A DNA stretch of 25,294 nucleotides from Mnemiopsis leidyi (GCA_000226015.1 JH157608.1:95861-121154); one strand, 5' to 3'. Shown: positions 1 through 9,997, counted from the first letter of the stretch. Numbers and translations are program-made. The notes: generated from the sequence alone by a model not told the origin.

Positions 1-360
1 CGTTAAAGAGATACTCCACGTCTGTAAACTTACCAGGTTTAAAGAGGTACTCCACATCTGTAAACTTACTAGACTTAAAGAGATACTCCACGTCTGTAAA
101 CTTACCAGGCTTAAAGAGATACTCCACGTCTGTAAACTTACCAGGCTTAAAGAGATACTCCACGTCTGTAAACTTACCAGGCTTAAAGAGATACTCCACA
201 TCTGTAAACTTACCAGGTTTAAAGAGATACTCCACATCTGTAAACTTACCAGGCTTAAAGAGATACTCCACATCTGTAAACTTACCAGGCTTAAAGAGAT
301 ACTCCACGTCTGTAAACTTACCAGGCTTAAAGAGATACTCCACGTCTGTAAACTTGCACA
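1..360 (-). repeat. 36-bp tandem array carrying splice-donor sequence, about 10 copies
   Basis: About ten head-to-tail copies of a 36-bp unit run from the window edge to about 354. Read on the minus strand, each copy carries a near-consensus donor CTG|GTAAGT followed at once by TTTACAG, which looks like an acceptor. GT dinucleotides fall every 36 bp (plus-strand positions 32, 68, 104, 140, 176, 212, 248, 284, 320). In the frame of the adjoining exon the unit is open in every copy and would encode a 12-residue repeat, KFTDVEYLFKPG, with few variants. It is therefore either a coding repeat or an array of duplicated exon-intron borders. The left end lies outside the window. Confidence 0.95.
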
Positions 361-424
361 ACCACGCTGGGATGGCGTGATACATCCACACGTCGTCCAC
401 AAAGGAGCCGTTCACGTTCATCAC
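322..424 (-). CDS. Unrecognised gene, exon with 3' end inside the 36-bp array
   Basis: Minus-strand exon starting after the acceptor TTTCTGTCCAG at 425-426. It opens in phase 0 and reads VMNVNGSFVDDVWMYHAI followed by PAWLC and then the first KFTDVEYLFKP unit. The first available donor (CCTG|GTAAGT) ends the exon at 322, but eight further identical or near-identical donors follow at 36-bp steps, and the frame stays open to the window edge, so the true end cannot be decided. The peptide is protein-like (hydrophobic/acidic alternation, W and C residues) and its phase matches the exon at 831-914. I do not recognise the family. The protein continues beyond the window. Confidence 0.6.
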
Positions 425-830
425 CTGGACAGAAATCTTAGTTTTGTGATATTTGGGTACTTCCAGTTATTTTGAAGCAGCCGGTACACTACCGGTGCTC
501 TACCGGTATCAGGTCGAATGTATGCTATTTGTAATCGGGTCATCAAATAAGAATTTGTTGTGTTTCCTTACAACTACGTTTTCTTGAATAAGTGAATCTG
601 ATATGATGTATTATATATCGATTGGGATGGTCACATAAATCAAATATTGTGACTATTCTCTTGGAAAACTGTACCAGACTGAGATTGAGAGTGCCCACAA
701 TTACAAAGACACTGACTGAAAAGTGGTACACTCAACCCCGACCGGTCATGAATAGTTGAGGAACGCATGCCTTTTATGCCTTAAATACGATCCCTGAATA
801 ATGATTGCTGCATTTGAAGTTACATAATAC
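425..830 (-). other. Intron of left-edge gene, no other feature
   Basis: A 406-bp GT-AG intron between the two supported exons of the left-edge gene. A 62-codon open frame on the minus strand (543-731) has no recognisable domain or codon pattern and is read as chance. Nothing else was seen. Confidence 0.5.
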
Positions 831-914
831 CTTGAGTGAGTAGAATCCTGCATTTTCTAGAGCGATGATATCGGCCTTGTTGGTTCCCACTTCATCGATA
901 AAATTGTGGAGAAC
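831..914 (-). CDS. Unrecognised gene, 84-bp internal exon
   Basis: Minus-strand 84-bp exon (28 codons, phase 0-0) between a clear acceptor (CTTCGTTCAG|GTTC at 915-916) and donor (CTCAAG|GTATTA, GT at 830-829). Only one of the three frames is open. It reads VLHNFIDEVGTNKADI followed by IALENAGFYSLK and joins in frame to the exon ending at 322. The composition is that of a folded globular domain. The neighbouring PSMD3 lies upstream on the same strand, so the two genes are in tandem. Family not recognised; a protein search of the joined peptide would settle it. Confidence 0.6.
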
Positions 915-1209
915 CTGAACGAAGTTTATTAGAATCTACTTCTACCTACATCTATTTCAAGGGATTCTTTTAGCCTGTTTGATTCCAAAACTAAACTGAA
1001 TTTTAAAAGGAACGCCATAGTTCATATGAGTCGAACCGAAATCAACTTGGTGTTTTGATCCCAGTCGAACTGAAATTATCTTGGTGTTTTGATCTCAGTC
1101 GAAATGAAAGTGACTTTACATACCTTGGTGTTTGGATGGTCGGAACGTCCAAAAGTTATGTTTTGTCCGCTTATACCCGGGGCATAGTAAAACTGCTTGG
1201 TGAGACTTG

Positions 1210-1296
1210 ATACCTGGGATATTAGATGTGTCACGTGAGCAGAACAAGAGTCACATGACATAGTCACATGAGCAGATCCAGAGTCACATGACATGG
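1210..1296. repeat. Short CACGTG/CACATG-rich repeat
   Basis: Four spaced copies of GTCACRTGA alternating with AGCAGA-type spacers make an imperfect roughly 30-bp tandem repeat. Each core is a palindromic or near-palindromic E-box-like hexamer. It lies in the putative first intron or upstream region of the left-edge gene. A similar CACGTG cluster occurs at 23880-23937. Confidence 0.6.
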
Positions 1297-1393
1297 TTAG
1301 AGCTGAATGAGTTTTGCAGGAAAGAGTTAGGTGTCAAACACACAAAGTGTTTGCGATCAAAGATCTAAATAGGAAAACTAGCTAAGTTCTTAC

Positions 1394-1459
1394 CGAGATA
1401 AAGAAAGAAAGCTGTAGATGAATTAATTGCAGTATTCTATGGCCAGGCTTCTCATACAT
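1394..1459 (-). CDS. Possible first coding exon of the left-edge gene
   Basis: A minus-strand ATG at 1459-1457 opens a 22-codon stretch starting MYEKPGHRILQ and ending at a donor CTCG|GTAAGA (GT at 1393-1392). The end is phase 0, matching the phase-0 start of the exon at 914. The only support is a good donor, matching phase and a position between PSMD3's end and the next exon. The real first exon could equally lie elsewhere. Confidence 0.22.
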
Positions 1460-2151
1460 CGTAATTTTATCATTGAAGCTATTGGAGATAAACAGCTGTT
1501 AAGAGAGCATTTATATCGATGCAAAAATCCTTTTAACAAGTTTAGGTTGATAATTCTCAGAATTGACACCGAGGAGCATTATCAATTTTAGGACACGAAA
1601 TGTCAATTATAGTTGTTATAGTCAATTATAGTTGTTATAGTTATTATATTGACGCGACACGAAATTGTCATAAGATCACAGTATGAAGCCAATGAAACAG
1701 ATTGATAGCTAACAATTGATGTAAATTACACATTTTTAAGATAGCTCACAAATATGTGACATGTGAAAATTAAGATTTTGTATCAATACAAAATCGTTGA
1801 TATTAATTCAACACTCCTTTTACGTATATAGAAAGTCTCTCACAAACCTACATCCCTCTCACCTTTATTACAGGGTTTAAAGAATCGTGGCCAGCACTTT
1901 TTTAACGTCATGTTAAGCAAAAAACTAAGTTACGTTAATGGTTAACATATTAGAAATTTCAACAGGTTACAACATTTTACTTTTGCAAATTGAGCTGAAA
2001 CTCATCCTCAAATAAAGCATTAACCGTTGGAAAAGTAGTCCTATAGAGAGAGACCTCTACACTATACATAACAATATATGATATATAAACAACCTCTGCA
2101 GCGTTGCAACACTGCCCGGGCGCTTGCCAGTGCCCTGACAAACCTCACTTT
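1460..2151. other. Spacer between left-edge gene and PSMD3
   Basis: AT-rich spacer of about 700 bp. On the minus strand it should contain the PSMD3 3' UTR and, nearer 1460, the promoter of the left-edge gene. A short direct duplication of GTCAATTATAGTTGTTATA lies around 1601-1640. No coding potential was seen. Confidence 0.5.
1864..1869 (-). terminator. Candidate polyadenylation signal for PSMD3
   Basis: TTTATT on the plus strand gives AATAAA on the minus strand, about 285 bp downstream of the PSMD3 stop codon. The hexamer is common by chance in AT-rich DNA, so this is only a candidate. Confidence 0.3.
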
Positions 2152-2436
2152 CTACAACATCCCATCGTCCTCCTCTTCAGCGATCTCCTTAGCGTACTCC
2201 AGATCCTGCTGTTCTCGTTCTCGCTGCTTCTGAGCGTCCTCCAGGTTATCGTTGTACGACTTTGGCGGGAACCTCATCGCTTTGATGCTGTGATTGTGGA
2301 TGTCCAAACAGAAGCGGATACGCTCGTGGTACGCCTTCAGAGGTTCGTTAGTGCCGTATATGTTGGCACTGTCGTTACTCTGCATGTAGCCTTTCTCGTG
2401 GTCGATTGTAGCTTCGATAACTCCGTCGTGGATTGC
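2152..2436 (-). CDS. PSMD3: PSMD3 exon 3 (C-terminus)
   Basis: Last coding exon, 285 bp including the TAG stop. It starts in phase 0 with [20 protein letters not shown] and ends with an acidic tail EEEDDGML. The plus-strand 125-codon open frame across 2104-2481 is its antisense shadow. Confidence 0.97.
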   Translation of the reverse strand, partial: AIHDGVIEATIDHEKGYMQSNDSANIYGTNEPLKAYHERIRFCLDIHNHSIKAMRFPPKSYNDNLEDAQKQREREQQDLEYAKEIAEEEDDGML

Positions 2437-5400
2437 CTGCAGAGGAGGATATTAATTTTGGACTGTAGCTGTGGTATGTAGAGGAGGAAAGAAAAACGTT
2501 TATTGTTGTTCAAGTGAGGAAAACCCTTTTTAGGTCCTTTTTGAGTGAGCTTGACTACCAGTGGTGTCTAATGATTGGGTGCGGATGAGTATTGCTGTTG
2601 TGGGTGGGCCGCAACAATATCTAAGCTACCTGATCTCCGTTCGATATTCTAACGGAAACGATATCCGCTGATATGCATTGGAATGTACGACAAATCAGAA
2701 AATTCGATAGGGCCCTAATAGGAACGTCAATAGGGCTCCGGCTGTTAGCTCTTTTTATCTAGAACTTTCGAACAATACTGATTACAGCAATAACTATATA
2801 AACTCTACCATACTATGACAAATCTATTCTACTTGGGAAAAAATATTTGTTATTGAGAAAAGAAACTTGTGGTTGTTGAATTTGTCAAAATATCTTTGTT
2901 TGTTATTCATAAAATAGGTGGATGCTATCGATTTATTCGGCAGTTCATTGGTCAGTGACACATCTGGCCTAGGCAACTTAACTGACATAAACATTGGTTT
3001 TTGAGCTCGGATGCCTAGCGAACACTCGTAGATGGATATCTGAAAAATTTCGTGAACTTTAGAAATTAGAGATAAAAGAAAATTTTAAGCTAGTGCCAAC
3101 TTCTAATCATTTCAAATCCGGCTGCATGAAAGCTGATGAATGCAAAATGTAAATTGTTCGAATTTTTGCTCAAAACTTTTCCCTTGATCAGATTGAAATA
3201 TCTAACTTGGATAGTACGCAAAATGTGTGTATTTCCTATTAATACAAAGTTAGATAATAATTTGCAATATATTTGAGCGGATAGAGCTGTAAAGACTTGA
3301 CTTAAAGGTGTTTTGCAAACAGACAACTAGTTTTAAGTACAGCAAAACCTCTATTTACCGGGCCTCGCGGGGGAAAGGGAGAATGCTGGGTAAATCGAGG
3401 GACGCGGTAGATAGACGCACGGTAAATCGAGGTTTTACTGTATTTAATTCTAAAAGACGTTATAACAGAGCAAAGTCAAACTCTACAAGATTTTACAAGA
3501 CAAAACGGTACCTTGCACCACAACAAACAGACACATATGACATTACCTCACCACTCTTAGTGGCTAAACACGTGACTACACACGTGCAATAAGGTTAACA
3601 TAGCGGCCCTGCGGGGGCATCTCTTTGTGAGTTTCAAGTCCAAACTGAACCGCCGAACCTCCCTAAGGGTTGTAGACCTCCCCACGTCAAGAGAAGGACA
3701 CAGTTAATTGGGGTGGAGAGCGAGAGCGAATCACGAGACGTTGTAAAGAAGTAAAGAGAATGTACGTGATGTACCGCAACCCTCTCTGTGTCACGTACAG
3801 AGTTATAATGTAGGGGGTAGTCAGCGTAATGCTCGGAGAGTACTGTAGGTTAAAGCTGGAGGAAAATGGTTGGGGTGGAATATGTGGTAAGGGGGTCTTA
3901 CTCAATACACATTTTACGAAGTCGGAGGAGGAGGGGTTTTAACATGATTTTAATTGATTATGGAGGGACCTAGGAGTTATGACGGGGGTTCCGGCAATGA
4001 TTACGTTATAAATTTTAGTCGAAAATTCCCCTATTTATCCAAAAATTACATGTTTGACCGGTATTTTTGACAAAATTAACTTATATGACAGAAATCAGAA
4101 TATTTTATAACTTAATTCTCAGCCAATCGATAAGAAACACTTAACATTCAAAAAATGCAACATCCCCATACATCTTAAAAGTTCTTATGCGTGAGAATTC
4201 AAAAATCTTTGGTCTTAAATGGGGATAAGACTTTGATAACGTCATCCGGGGGCTTGGACCATGATTACCCTTGATTACGAGAGGGAGTAAAAGTTGCTAA
4301 AATTTTGAAACAGTTTTCTGTGGACGAGCCCTAAGTTGAAAATTTGGGCGTGCTGCGCAAGTTTTTCTGTAAGTTCGTGAATGAGTTCGAGAGTAAATTT
4401 CCGGGAGATTGTAATACGTGTCAACTGTCAGCTAATGACTTTATAATTGGTCTAGCTCTGACTTTTGAGTTTTGTCCTAATACACGGTTTCCGTCATTAG
4501 GGGGGTAGAGCCATGATTACTGTTAATAAAGAGCCTGCAAATGCAATGCAAATTTAGGTCACTTCCTCAGATAGAATAGCCTGAGGCCAAGTGCTCATCT
4601 TCTTTTCTGAAACCCTGAGCTAAAACGTACCGAGGCACTAAACTAGCTGTAGGGGAGTTAGACAAGATTACAGATACGTTTACTGCCATCTGTGATCAAC
4701 TTGAGTGTGAGAATGTCGATGTACAACACTGTGCTAGGATTGGGGAGTGGAGAGCGGACAAAACACGGCCTATAAAAGTTGAATTCCGAACTGCAGCTGA
4801 CGTCGAAACTGTCCTAAGAAAAGCTCATAAGTTAAAAGCAAGCGATGACTTTAAAAAGGTTTATTTGGCTCCGGACAGAAATCCAGAACAAAGAGCAGCT
4901 CATAGCAAACTCGTGAACCAAATTAAAGAATTTATGAAGAAGGACAACAGTAAGCATTACTTTATAAGGGACGATGAAATAAAATGTACTGATAAGAAAT
5001 AGTGATTGTTTTTTATGTACATTGGACATTTATTGTTGTGAGCTGTCTTGTGTGTAACTTTTATAACTCTGGCAGTGAAATTTCATCAGGATGTGTGACA
5101 TGCGTGTTTGTAGCCGGCACATTTTGAAACAATACGAGTATTTTTTTTTCGATACTAGACAGAGTCTGGATTTGGTGAGATGCAGCAGATAGACTCATAT
5201 TTTTACTTTATGTTCTAGTTTTGTCTACATACAAAGCTGTTAAGTTTTCGGAGGCAGGCTAGGACTTTATGATATGATTTTATGTATTTGATATTGTATG
5301 TTTATTTTAGGGTCTTAGTACCGATCCGGTTAGGATCACTCAATCAATCAATCAATCTTACGAGACAGAGGGTGTGCATTTTCAGCCAAAACTGTACCAG

Positions 5401-8400
5401 ACGCAGTCTGGTGACTGGCCGACTTGCCACAGCCGGAGATCGAACCCTGGTCTGCTGCATGGAAGGCGTAAATGACACCACCCACCCGAAAAAAAATTAC
5501 GAGAGGGGGTTAAATTGCCAAAGTTTTGATAACGTTTTATGGGGACGACAACTAAGATTCAAATTTGAGCGAAGTTTGTTTGTAAGTTCGTGAATGAGTT
5601 TTTTGAGAGTAAATTTCGGTGAATGTGTAGCACGTGACAGCTAAAGACTTAATCATTGGTCTAGTTTTCACTTTTGAGTTTCGTCCTAACACACAGTTTC
5701 CGGGGATCAACTTTTTGAGGCGTGGTCAAAATACTGTACATATATGTAGGTGTAGTTGTAGGTTGCTCTCGGACGCTGATTTTTGTTAAAAAAGAATTTA
5801 ACAAACTAAAGCAAGGTGGAAAGCCTAGCATGAGCATGACTTCATATTTAATATAATTCACAAAGTTCAATAGATATTGCTTTACAGCACCATATTAAAT
5901 TCAAGGATGGATATTAGATTTCAACTGCCTGCGTACTAAAAGAGCGAAACTACAATCAACCGAGCTACATGAACGATACTGTTAATTTAATCGATCGTAG
6001 ACCTAATATTAATGAAAAATAATATCCTGCACTCTGCAGCAGAGGATTTTTCAAGAATCTGCAGACAGATCCAAGTCATAAGACAATTTTTACTGCCATG
6101 TCTCAAGATTTTCTAGATTAGATTAACTAAACTTCAGCAGGGACAGTAATCGAGCTAAATTTGTTACACCACATTTGTTACACCACTGTCCCATAATGTG
6201 TAATTTATTGATTATCGAATATTGCAAACAGTCACACCGAGGTGCAAAATAACGAATAAAACATTAACGATTAACGCGAAAGTTTAATAAACAATAACAA
6301 TAACGGTATAGAACAAAACGTTAAGGCTCAACGTAAACAGTCAAAGTAACTCCTCTTTTTTTCTGCGGATCAATAAGGAAATAAAGAACAAAACATTGAC
6401 GCTCAAAGCATAATAACACCTAGACAACCAAAGTGACCCCTCTTTTTTCTGCAGAATAATAACGAAATAAAGAACAAAACATTGACGTTCAACGTAAAGA
6501 AACCTAGGTTACTCATTTTTTCTGCATAAAAATAAGGAAATAAAAAACAAAACATTGACCCTCAACATTTAACAATACTTATTAAACAACCAAAGTGACC
6601 CCTTTTTTATTCTTTTTCGCCAAAATGTCCTTCAAATGCCCCAGTTTGAACGAATTTCTTAACTAAAAGCATGCTGTTGTGGTGCATTGACATTTATTCA
6701 AACATGCCTGTTAATATATATATATATATAAAAAGATAGTTTCATGTAGCCCAGAAAAGATTTCATCTGACTGTTCGCTCCAGGAAAAAAAAATTTAAGG
6801 ATTTTTGCACACCGAACAGCGATAAGGTAATGTAGGCCAATATCAGAGGTGAAATTTCAAATGTGTTCGGTATAAAAGGATTTCTCGATACTTTCGATTT
6901 TTCGATACTGTGAATGTTTAACCTCTTTTTAGGACTTTGAAAAATTCAAACACATTTTGGATAATTTTTCGTCTAATCTTCGAGCCGGCGAATGCACATG
7001 AACTTTGTGAAGGGGTGGATTAACGATTTGCGACTACTTGCACAAGGCGAGTACATTACAGTACAAGGTATCTTTAGTTAACAGCAGCATATTACTTTAA
7101 GCTAAGGAGTAAGGAGCCATCCTTGTATAATGTATAGTACAACAAGAATGTATAGTACAACGTATAGTACAACGAGAATGTATAGTACAATGTATAGTAC
7201 AACGAGAATGTATAGTACAGTGTATAGTACAACGAGAATATATAGTACAATGTATAGTACAACGAGAATGTATAGTACAACGTATAGTACAACGAGAATC
7301 TACTGCTCAGTACACGGTAGGTAGAAACAAATTACAAACCTACAAATATATAAAACGGGATAAATTAGTGGGAGTGGAGTTAGTGTGAGGGACGTTACAG
7401 ATGCAGGCAGCTAAGTGATCTAGGAAAGGAGGACACGTTTCGAGTGGAATGCTCAAGGGAGCGGCCCTATATCGAGCGAGCCGTTGCACTTTTCTGAAGA
7501 ACTGTTGAGGGAAATGATGTTAGGGTTAAGGAATGTAAAGGGAGACAAAGAGAGAAAATTTTTTGTGGTTCAAATGGGTAAAATCTACATTTGAGGTCCT
7601 TATTGTAAGCCAGATCGACTCCCAGGTCTGCGCGTAAGGCATTGCCAGTTTTTATCGAAAGTTAGAATTTAAGTTAACAGCGATGTGGTAAATATGCATG
7701 CTGGGTAACTATAATTAGGTGTGGGTTCCCGGTTCAATAGCAAATTCATTTGACAATATGCTTCTAAAGCTGTGAGCCGACAAAATTCAATATTGGTGCG
7801 GGTCTTTTTGTACAACTCTAGTTGAGTTGGTTCAGCACTAAGTTTATAATTCAAGCCAATTTGAGTCCGATTTTTAGGATGCAGTTATTTTTGTTATCCA
7901 CCGGTTACGTGACGTAATGCCATATGCTAACTTATCAGTGTTTATACATTGTTATACACACGGTGTTTATACATTCTTATCCATACGGTGTTTATAGATA
8001 CAGTGTTTATACTTCGTTATAAACTGCAATTAAACTAGTCATTAAAATTGTCTTAGTATCTCACTATGACTGTAAACATTTGAATCCTCTGTAACAGTCT
8101 ATATTACAATATGCGACATGGATGATTGAACTATCAGAGAAAAAAAATGCTTTTAAAAGACCAAACGCTGTTCAACTAACGTGTAGTAAATTTCACATTC
8201 ATTCAGGTTACAGCAAATGTGTATGATGGTATCTTTTGATGCAAAAAAAGCATTGGAAGGGAAAAATCTATTAATCTGTGGCAACTTACTTTAGGAATAA
8301 CTATATACTTAGCATCTTAAGAAAGAACTCAAAAATCGAAGATACTATGAAACTTATAAAGATGTTTTAATTGTTTTTTCGTCTGATCGCTTCGATTTTT

Positions 8401-9997
8401 TCAAAAAACTTCCCATAGTAATAACTATTATATGTTCAGCATTCAAACAAAGAACGTACCTTAGCAATAACAATAAATTACTCGGCATCCTTTTAAGAAA
8501 GAACTTACCTTAGCAATAACAATAAATTACTCGGTATCCTTTAAAGAAAGAACTTACCTTAGCAATAACAATAAATTATTCGGCATCCTTTAAAGAAATA
8601 ACTTACCTTCGCAATGATATATTCAGCATCCTCTGGACTGTCTAACTGCAACTTCTCTGCAACATCAGCTAGACTTATCCGACTGTAGCTCAGAGCAACA
8701 CTTTTTATTCCTGCAAAGATTGGCGGTGAAGAGTGGAGACAACGTTTTTTATTCCAGGAGTACAACTAAAAATATCAGTGTAATGAGGTATTTGACAAAA
8801 AAATTTGCAAAAAAGGGACAGAAGAAGGAAAATAAAATACCACATTCATAGGATAGTCATTAACAATGACTACATGGATTAAAAAATATATGAAAAAGAC
8901 ATGGTTAGTAGTCTAGGCATACCTGTTTTGATAACATTGTGGCGCAGTCTGTTGATGAGAGTCAGAGTTCCTTCCTTCATAAACTTATCAGAATACCTCT
9001 CAAGAACAGATGAGAATTTGGCCAGATCACCAGCAAGAACAGCTTGGGTCAACTGCAAGTAGGGTTGAAGGGACAGCCTCAAATGCTGATCCCTGAAAAT
9101 GTGTCGTTCAGGAACTTCTCCGAGAAGCAGTTGAACAACAACAAGAAGCTTTGTAGCAGCTTGCTTGAAGCCTATAGCTGCATTCTGAGGTGCTTTTCTG
9201 ATTGCTTGGTTGAGGTTTTTGAAGGCCTCTGAGTAATCAAGTTGGGTCGCCTTTATTTTACCCAGATAGAATAGGTATCTTGCACTCTCATTGTTGTTGG
9301 CATTTTCAGGGAAAGTTGTTTTACTAATCAACTTTTCAGCTTGCTCGTACAAGTTGTAGTGGATGTAGTTTCTTAAGAGGAGATTCAATAACATGGCCTG
9401 ACCTTCACTGTCATGCCTGAGGGTAGAGGTCCGCAGTCGACCATGTAGAAGGGTTCGAGCTTCATGAAGCCTTCCAGTCATTTCAAATGCTCTACTGTAG
9501 TAAAAGAAACATCTAGCTCCAAGTAAGTGCATGGCTGGTTTATTAACTGACATAACTCGGTTAATAAGTGCCTGTGCACAAGGAATGCTGTCATTGAGGC
9601 GGTTATTGTCCAGTAGACTTATTAGCCCAAGGAGATGGATATATATTTCAGTAAGAACACTTCTGGCATGAGGTTTCTCATCCTTACTGTCAGCACTAGG
9701 AAAAAAGCTTAATAGGTTAGCTTTAAATTCATAGGAATCAGACACATAAGTTTTAGTGAGCTGGTTGAGGACAGCATCATTTAACCGCTTTCTTGTAGAT
9801 GCTAACTGCCTTAAAACTCTTAAGACAAAACGAGGTTCTTTGTTTACAACACTTTTCTCAATGATGCCAATATGGTCTTTGATATCTTCAATTGTTAGGG
9901 CATCTATCTCAAACTGTGGCTTTTGAGCCTCTGTATCTTTCATTTCTACATCAGGGACATCTTCCGTTTTTGGTTTTTTCTGGGTCTTAGAAGCCAT
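2152..9997 (-). CDS. PSMD3: 26S proteasome regulatory subunit PSMD3/Rpn3 (three exons)
   Basis: Minus-strand gene with coding exons 9997-8923, 8710-8607 and 2436-2152, joined in phases 1 and 0 to give a 487-residue protein (human PSMD3 is 534). Rpn3 is a PCI-domain scaffold subunit of the lid of the 19S regulatory particle and helps assemble the 26S proteasome. The N-terminal segment is charged ([20 protein letters not shown]). A helical-repeat region fills most of exon 1, and the PCI winged-helix end carries family signatures [41 protein letters not shown] and [11 protein letters not shown], followed by the usual charged tail [13 protein letters not shown]. The start is supported by an in-frame TAA 30 nt upstream (10027-10025) and by A at -3 and G at +4. 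Intron 2 is 6.2 kb and full of repeats. Having only three coding exons is few for an animal PSMD3. Confidence 0.97.
3340..3440. mobile_element. 101-bp MITE with pogo/Tigger-like inverted ends and TA duplication
   Basis: Ends are CAGCAAAACCTCTATTTACC and, reading in from the other side, CAGTAAAACCTCGATTTACC: 21-bp terminal inverted repeats with two mismatches. The element is bounded by TA on both sides (3338-3339 and 3441-3442), the target duplication of the Tc1/mariner/pogo group. The CAGTAAAACCTC start resembles pogo/Tigger-type ends. The 59-bp core is GC-rich, unlike the intron around it. Too short to code. Confidence 0.85.
4274..4493 (+). repeat. Direct repeat, copy 1 (~220 bp)
   Basis: This stretch is repeated at 5496-5703 in the same orientation. 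It starts ATTACGAGAGGG and contains the shared cores GTAAGTTCGTGAATGAGTT, TCATTGGTCTAG-like and CTTTTGAGTTTYGTCCTAA. Divergence is substantial. The two copies flank the LINE ORF1 remnant and the SINE. Confidence 0.75.
4619..5002 (+). pseudogene. LINE ORF1-like remnant (RRM-type C-terminal part)
   Basis: A plus-strand frame of 127 codons ends at TAG. Its upstream end is a TGA at 4616-4618 and it has no plausible start. The text [54 protein letters not shown] and FIRDDEIK matches the pattern I know from ORF1 proteins of animal non-LTR retrotransposons (a nucleic-acid-binding fold ending in 'lspD.TpeqR' and 'irngkiv' motifs). No ORF2 follows, so this is a dead fragment inside PSMD3 intron 2, antisense to that gene. 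The assignment is by motif recall, not alignment. Confidence 0.65.
5290..5488 (-). mobile_element. tRNA-derived SINE
   Basis: On the minus strand the head reads GGTGGTGTCATTTACGCC, then GCAGACCAGGGTTCGATCTC. GGTTCGATCTCC is a clear pol III B box; the A-box region looks shortened. A tRNA-unrelated body follows, then a (TTGA)n tail seen on the plus strand as TCAATCAATCAATCAATC at about 5340. This is the layout of a tRNA-SINE. It abuts copy 2 of the direct repeat. Confidence 0.65.
5496..5703 (+). repeat. Direct repeat, copy 2 (~208 bp)
   Basis: Second copy of the 4274-4493 repeat, about 1.2 kb away and in the same orientation. It starts ATTACGAGAGGGGGTT and ends ACACAGTTTCC. It may mark a duplicated segment or two members of one dispersed family. 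Confidence 0.75.
6240..6606. repeat. ~75-85-bp minisatellite, about four copies
   Basis: Imperfect tandem units sharing AACAAAACATTGACGCTCAA, CAACCAAAGTGACCCCTCTT and AATAAGGAAATAAAGAACAA. The AACAAAAC core recurs near 6313, 6390, 6475 and 6550. Within PSMD3 intron 2; no coding sense. Confidence 0.85.
6712..6731. repeat. (TA)n microsatellite
   Basis: About nine TA units in PSMD3 intron 2. Confidence 0.9.
7127..7301. repeat. 30-bp minisatellite of TGTATAGTACAACG sub-units
   Basis: About six copies of a 30-bp unit made of two diverged 14-16-bp halves (TGTATAGTACAACGAGAA and TGTATAGTACAATG). Both strands stay open through it, giving false reading frames rich in Y/T and S/T. Within PSMD3 intron 2. 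Confidence 0.9.
7937..8016. repeat. Short tandem repeat around GTGTTTATAC
   Basis: Four imperfect copies of a 15-26-bp unit containing GTGTTTATACATTSTTAT. Within PSMD3 intron 2. Confidence 0.7.
8280..8610 (-). repeat. 49-bp array duplicating PSMD3 exon 2 end and its 5' splice site
   Basis: Read on the minus strand, the last ~24-30 nt of exon 2 (GATGCTGAATATATCATTGC then GAAG) and about 20 nt of the intron are repeated three more times at exact 49-bp spacing. Donors CTAAG|GTAAGT lie at GT 8557-8556 and 8508-8507, and CTAAG|GTACGT at 8459-8458. Weaker copies continue to about 8285, decaying with distance from the exon. The exon-derived parts have gained an in-frame TAA (GAT GCC GAA TAA). The shared GGATGCCGA and GCTAAG cores make common origin with the exon end clear. 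Confidence 0.9.
8607..8710 (-). CDS. PSMD3: PSMD3 exon 2
   Basis: A 104-bp exon (phase 1 to 0) encoding [20 protein letters not shown] followed by [14 protein letters not shown], the most conserved stretch of the PCI domain. The authentic donor is GCGAAG|GTAAGT (GT at 8606-8605). Its 3' end is the template of the 49-bp array that follows in intron 2. Confidence 0.97.
8711..8922 (-). other. PSMD3 intron 1 (212 bp)
   Basis: GT-AG intron with acceptor CCAATCTTTGCAG. It contains a perfect 8-bp inverted repeat TAGTCATT / AATGACTA with a 3-nt loop near 8854-8872. No duplicated splice sites are present here, unlike at the exon 2 donor. Confidence 0.9.
8923..9997 (-). CDS. PSMD3: PSMD3 exon 1
   Basis: First coding exon, 1075 bp (358 codons plus one base). 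It ends NVIKTG with the glycine codon split at the donor ACAG|GTATGC (GT at 8922-8921). It holds the acidic/lysine-rich N-terminus and the helical-repeat region, and its last residues are the start of the PCI winged helix. The plus-strand open frame at 9044-9232 is its antisense shadow. Confidence 0.97.

Larger units (their letters stand above)
2437..8606 (-). other. PSMD3 intron 2 (6.17 kb), repeat-filled
   Basis: GT-AG intron with acceptor ATCCTCCTCTGCAG. Its contents are listed separately: MITE, LINE ORF1 remnant, SINE, direct repeats and minisatellites. In the stretches 2437-3330, 3445-4270, 5710-6235, 6740-7120 and 7310-7930 I see no gene; short open frames there have no recognisable family. 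The segment 7380-7560 is locally less AT-rich and may be further transposon debris. Confidence 0.85.

Noticed and set aside
1-360. CRISPR array
   Set aside because: Units are contiguous with no unique spacers, and the context is a eukaryotic gene with introns.
2104-2481. 125-codon plus-strand open frame
   Set aside because: Antisense shadow of PSMD3 exon 3, which has clear family identity on the minus strand.
7092-7324. Y/T-rich and S/T-rich frames on both strands
   Set aside because: Product of a 30-bp minisatellite whose length is a multiple of three; no start context, splice support or family.
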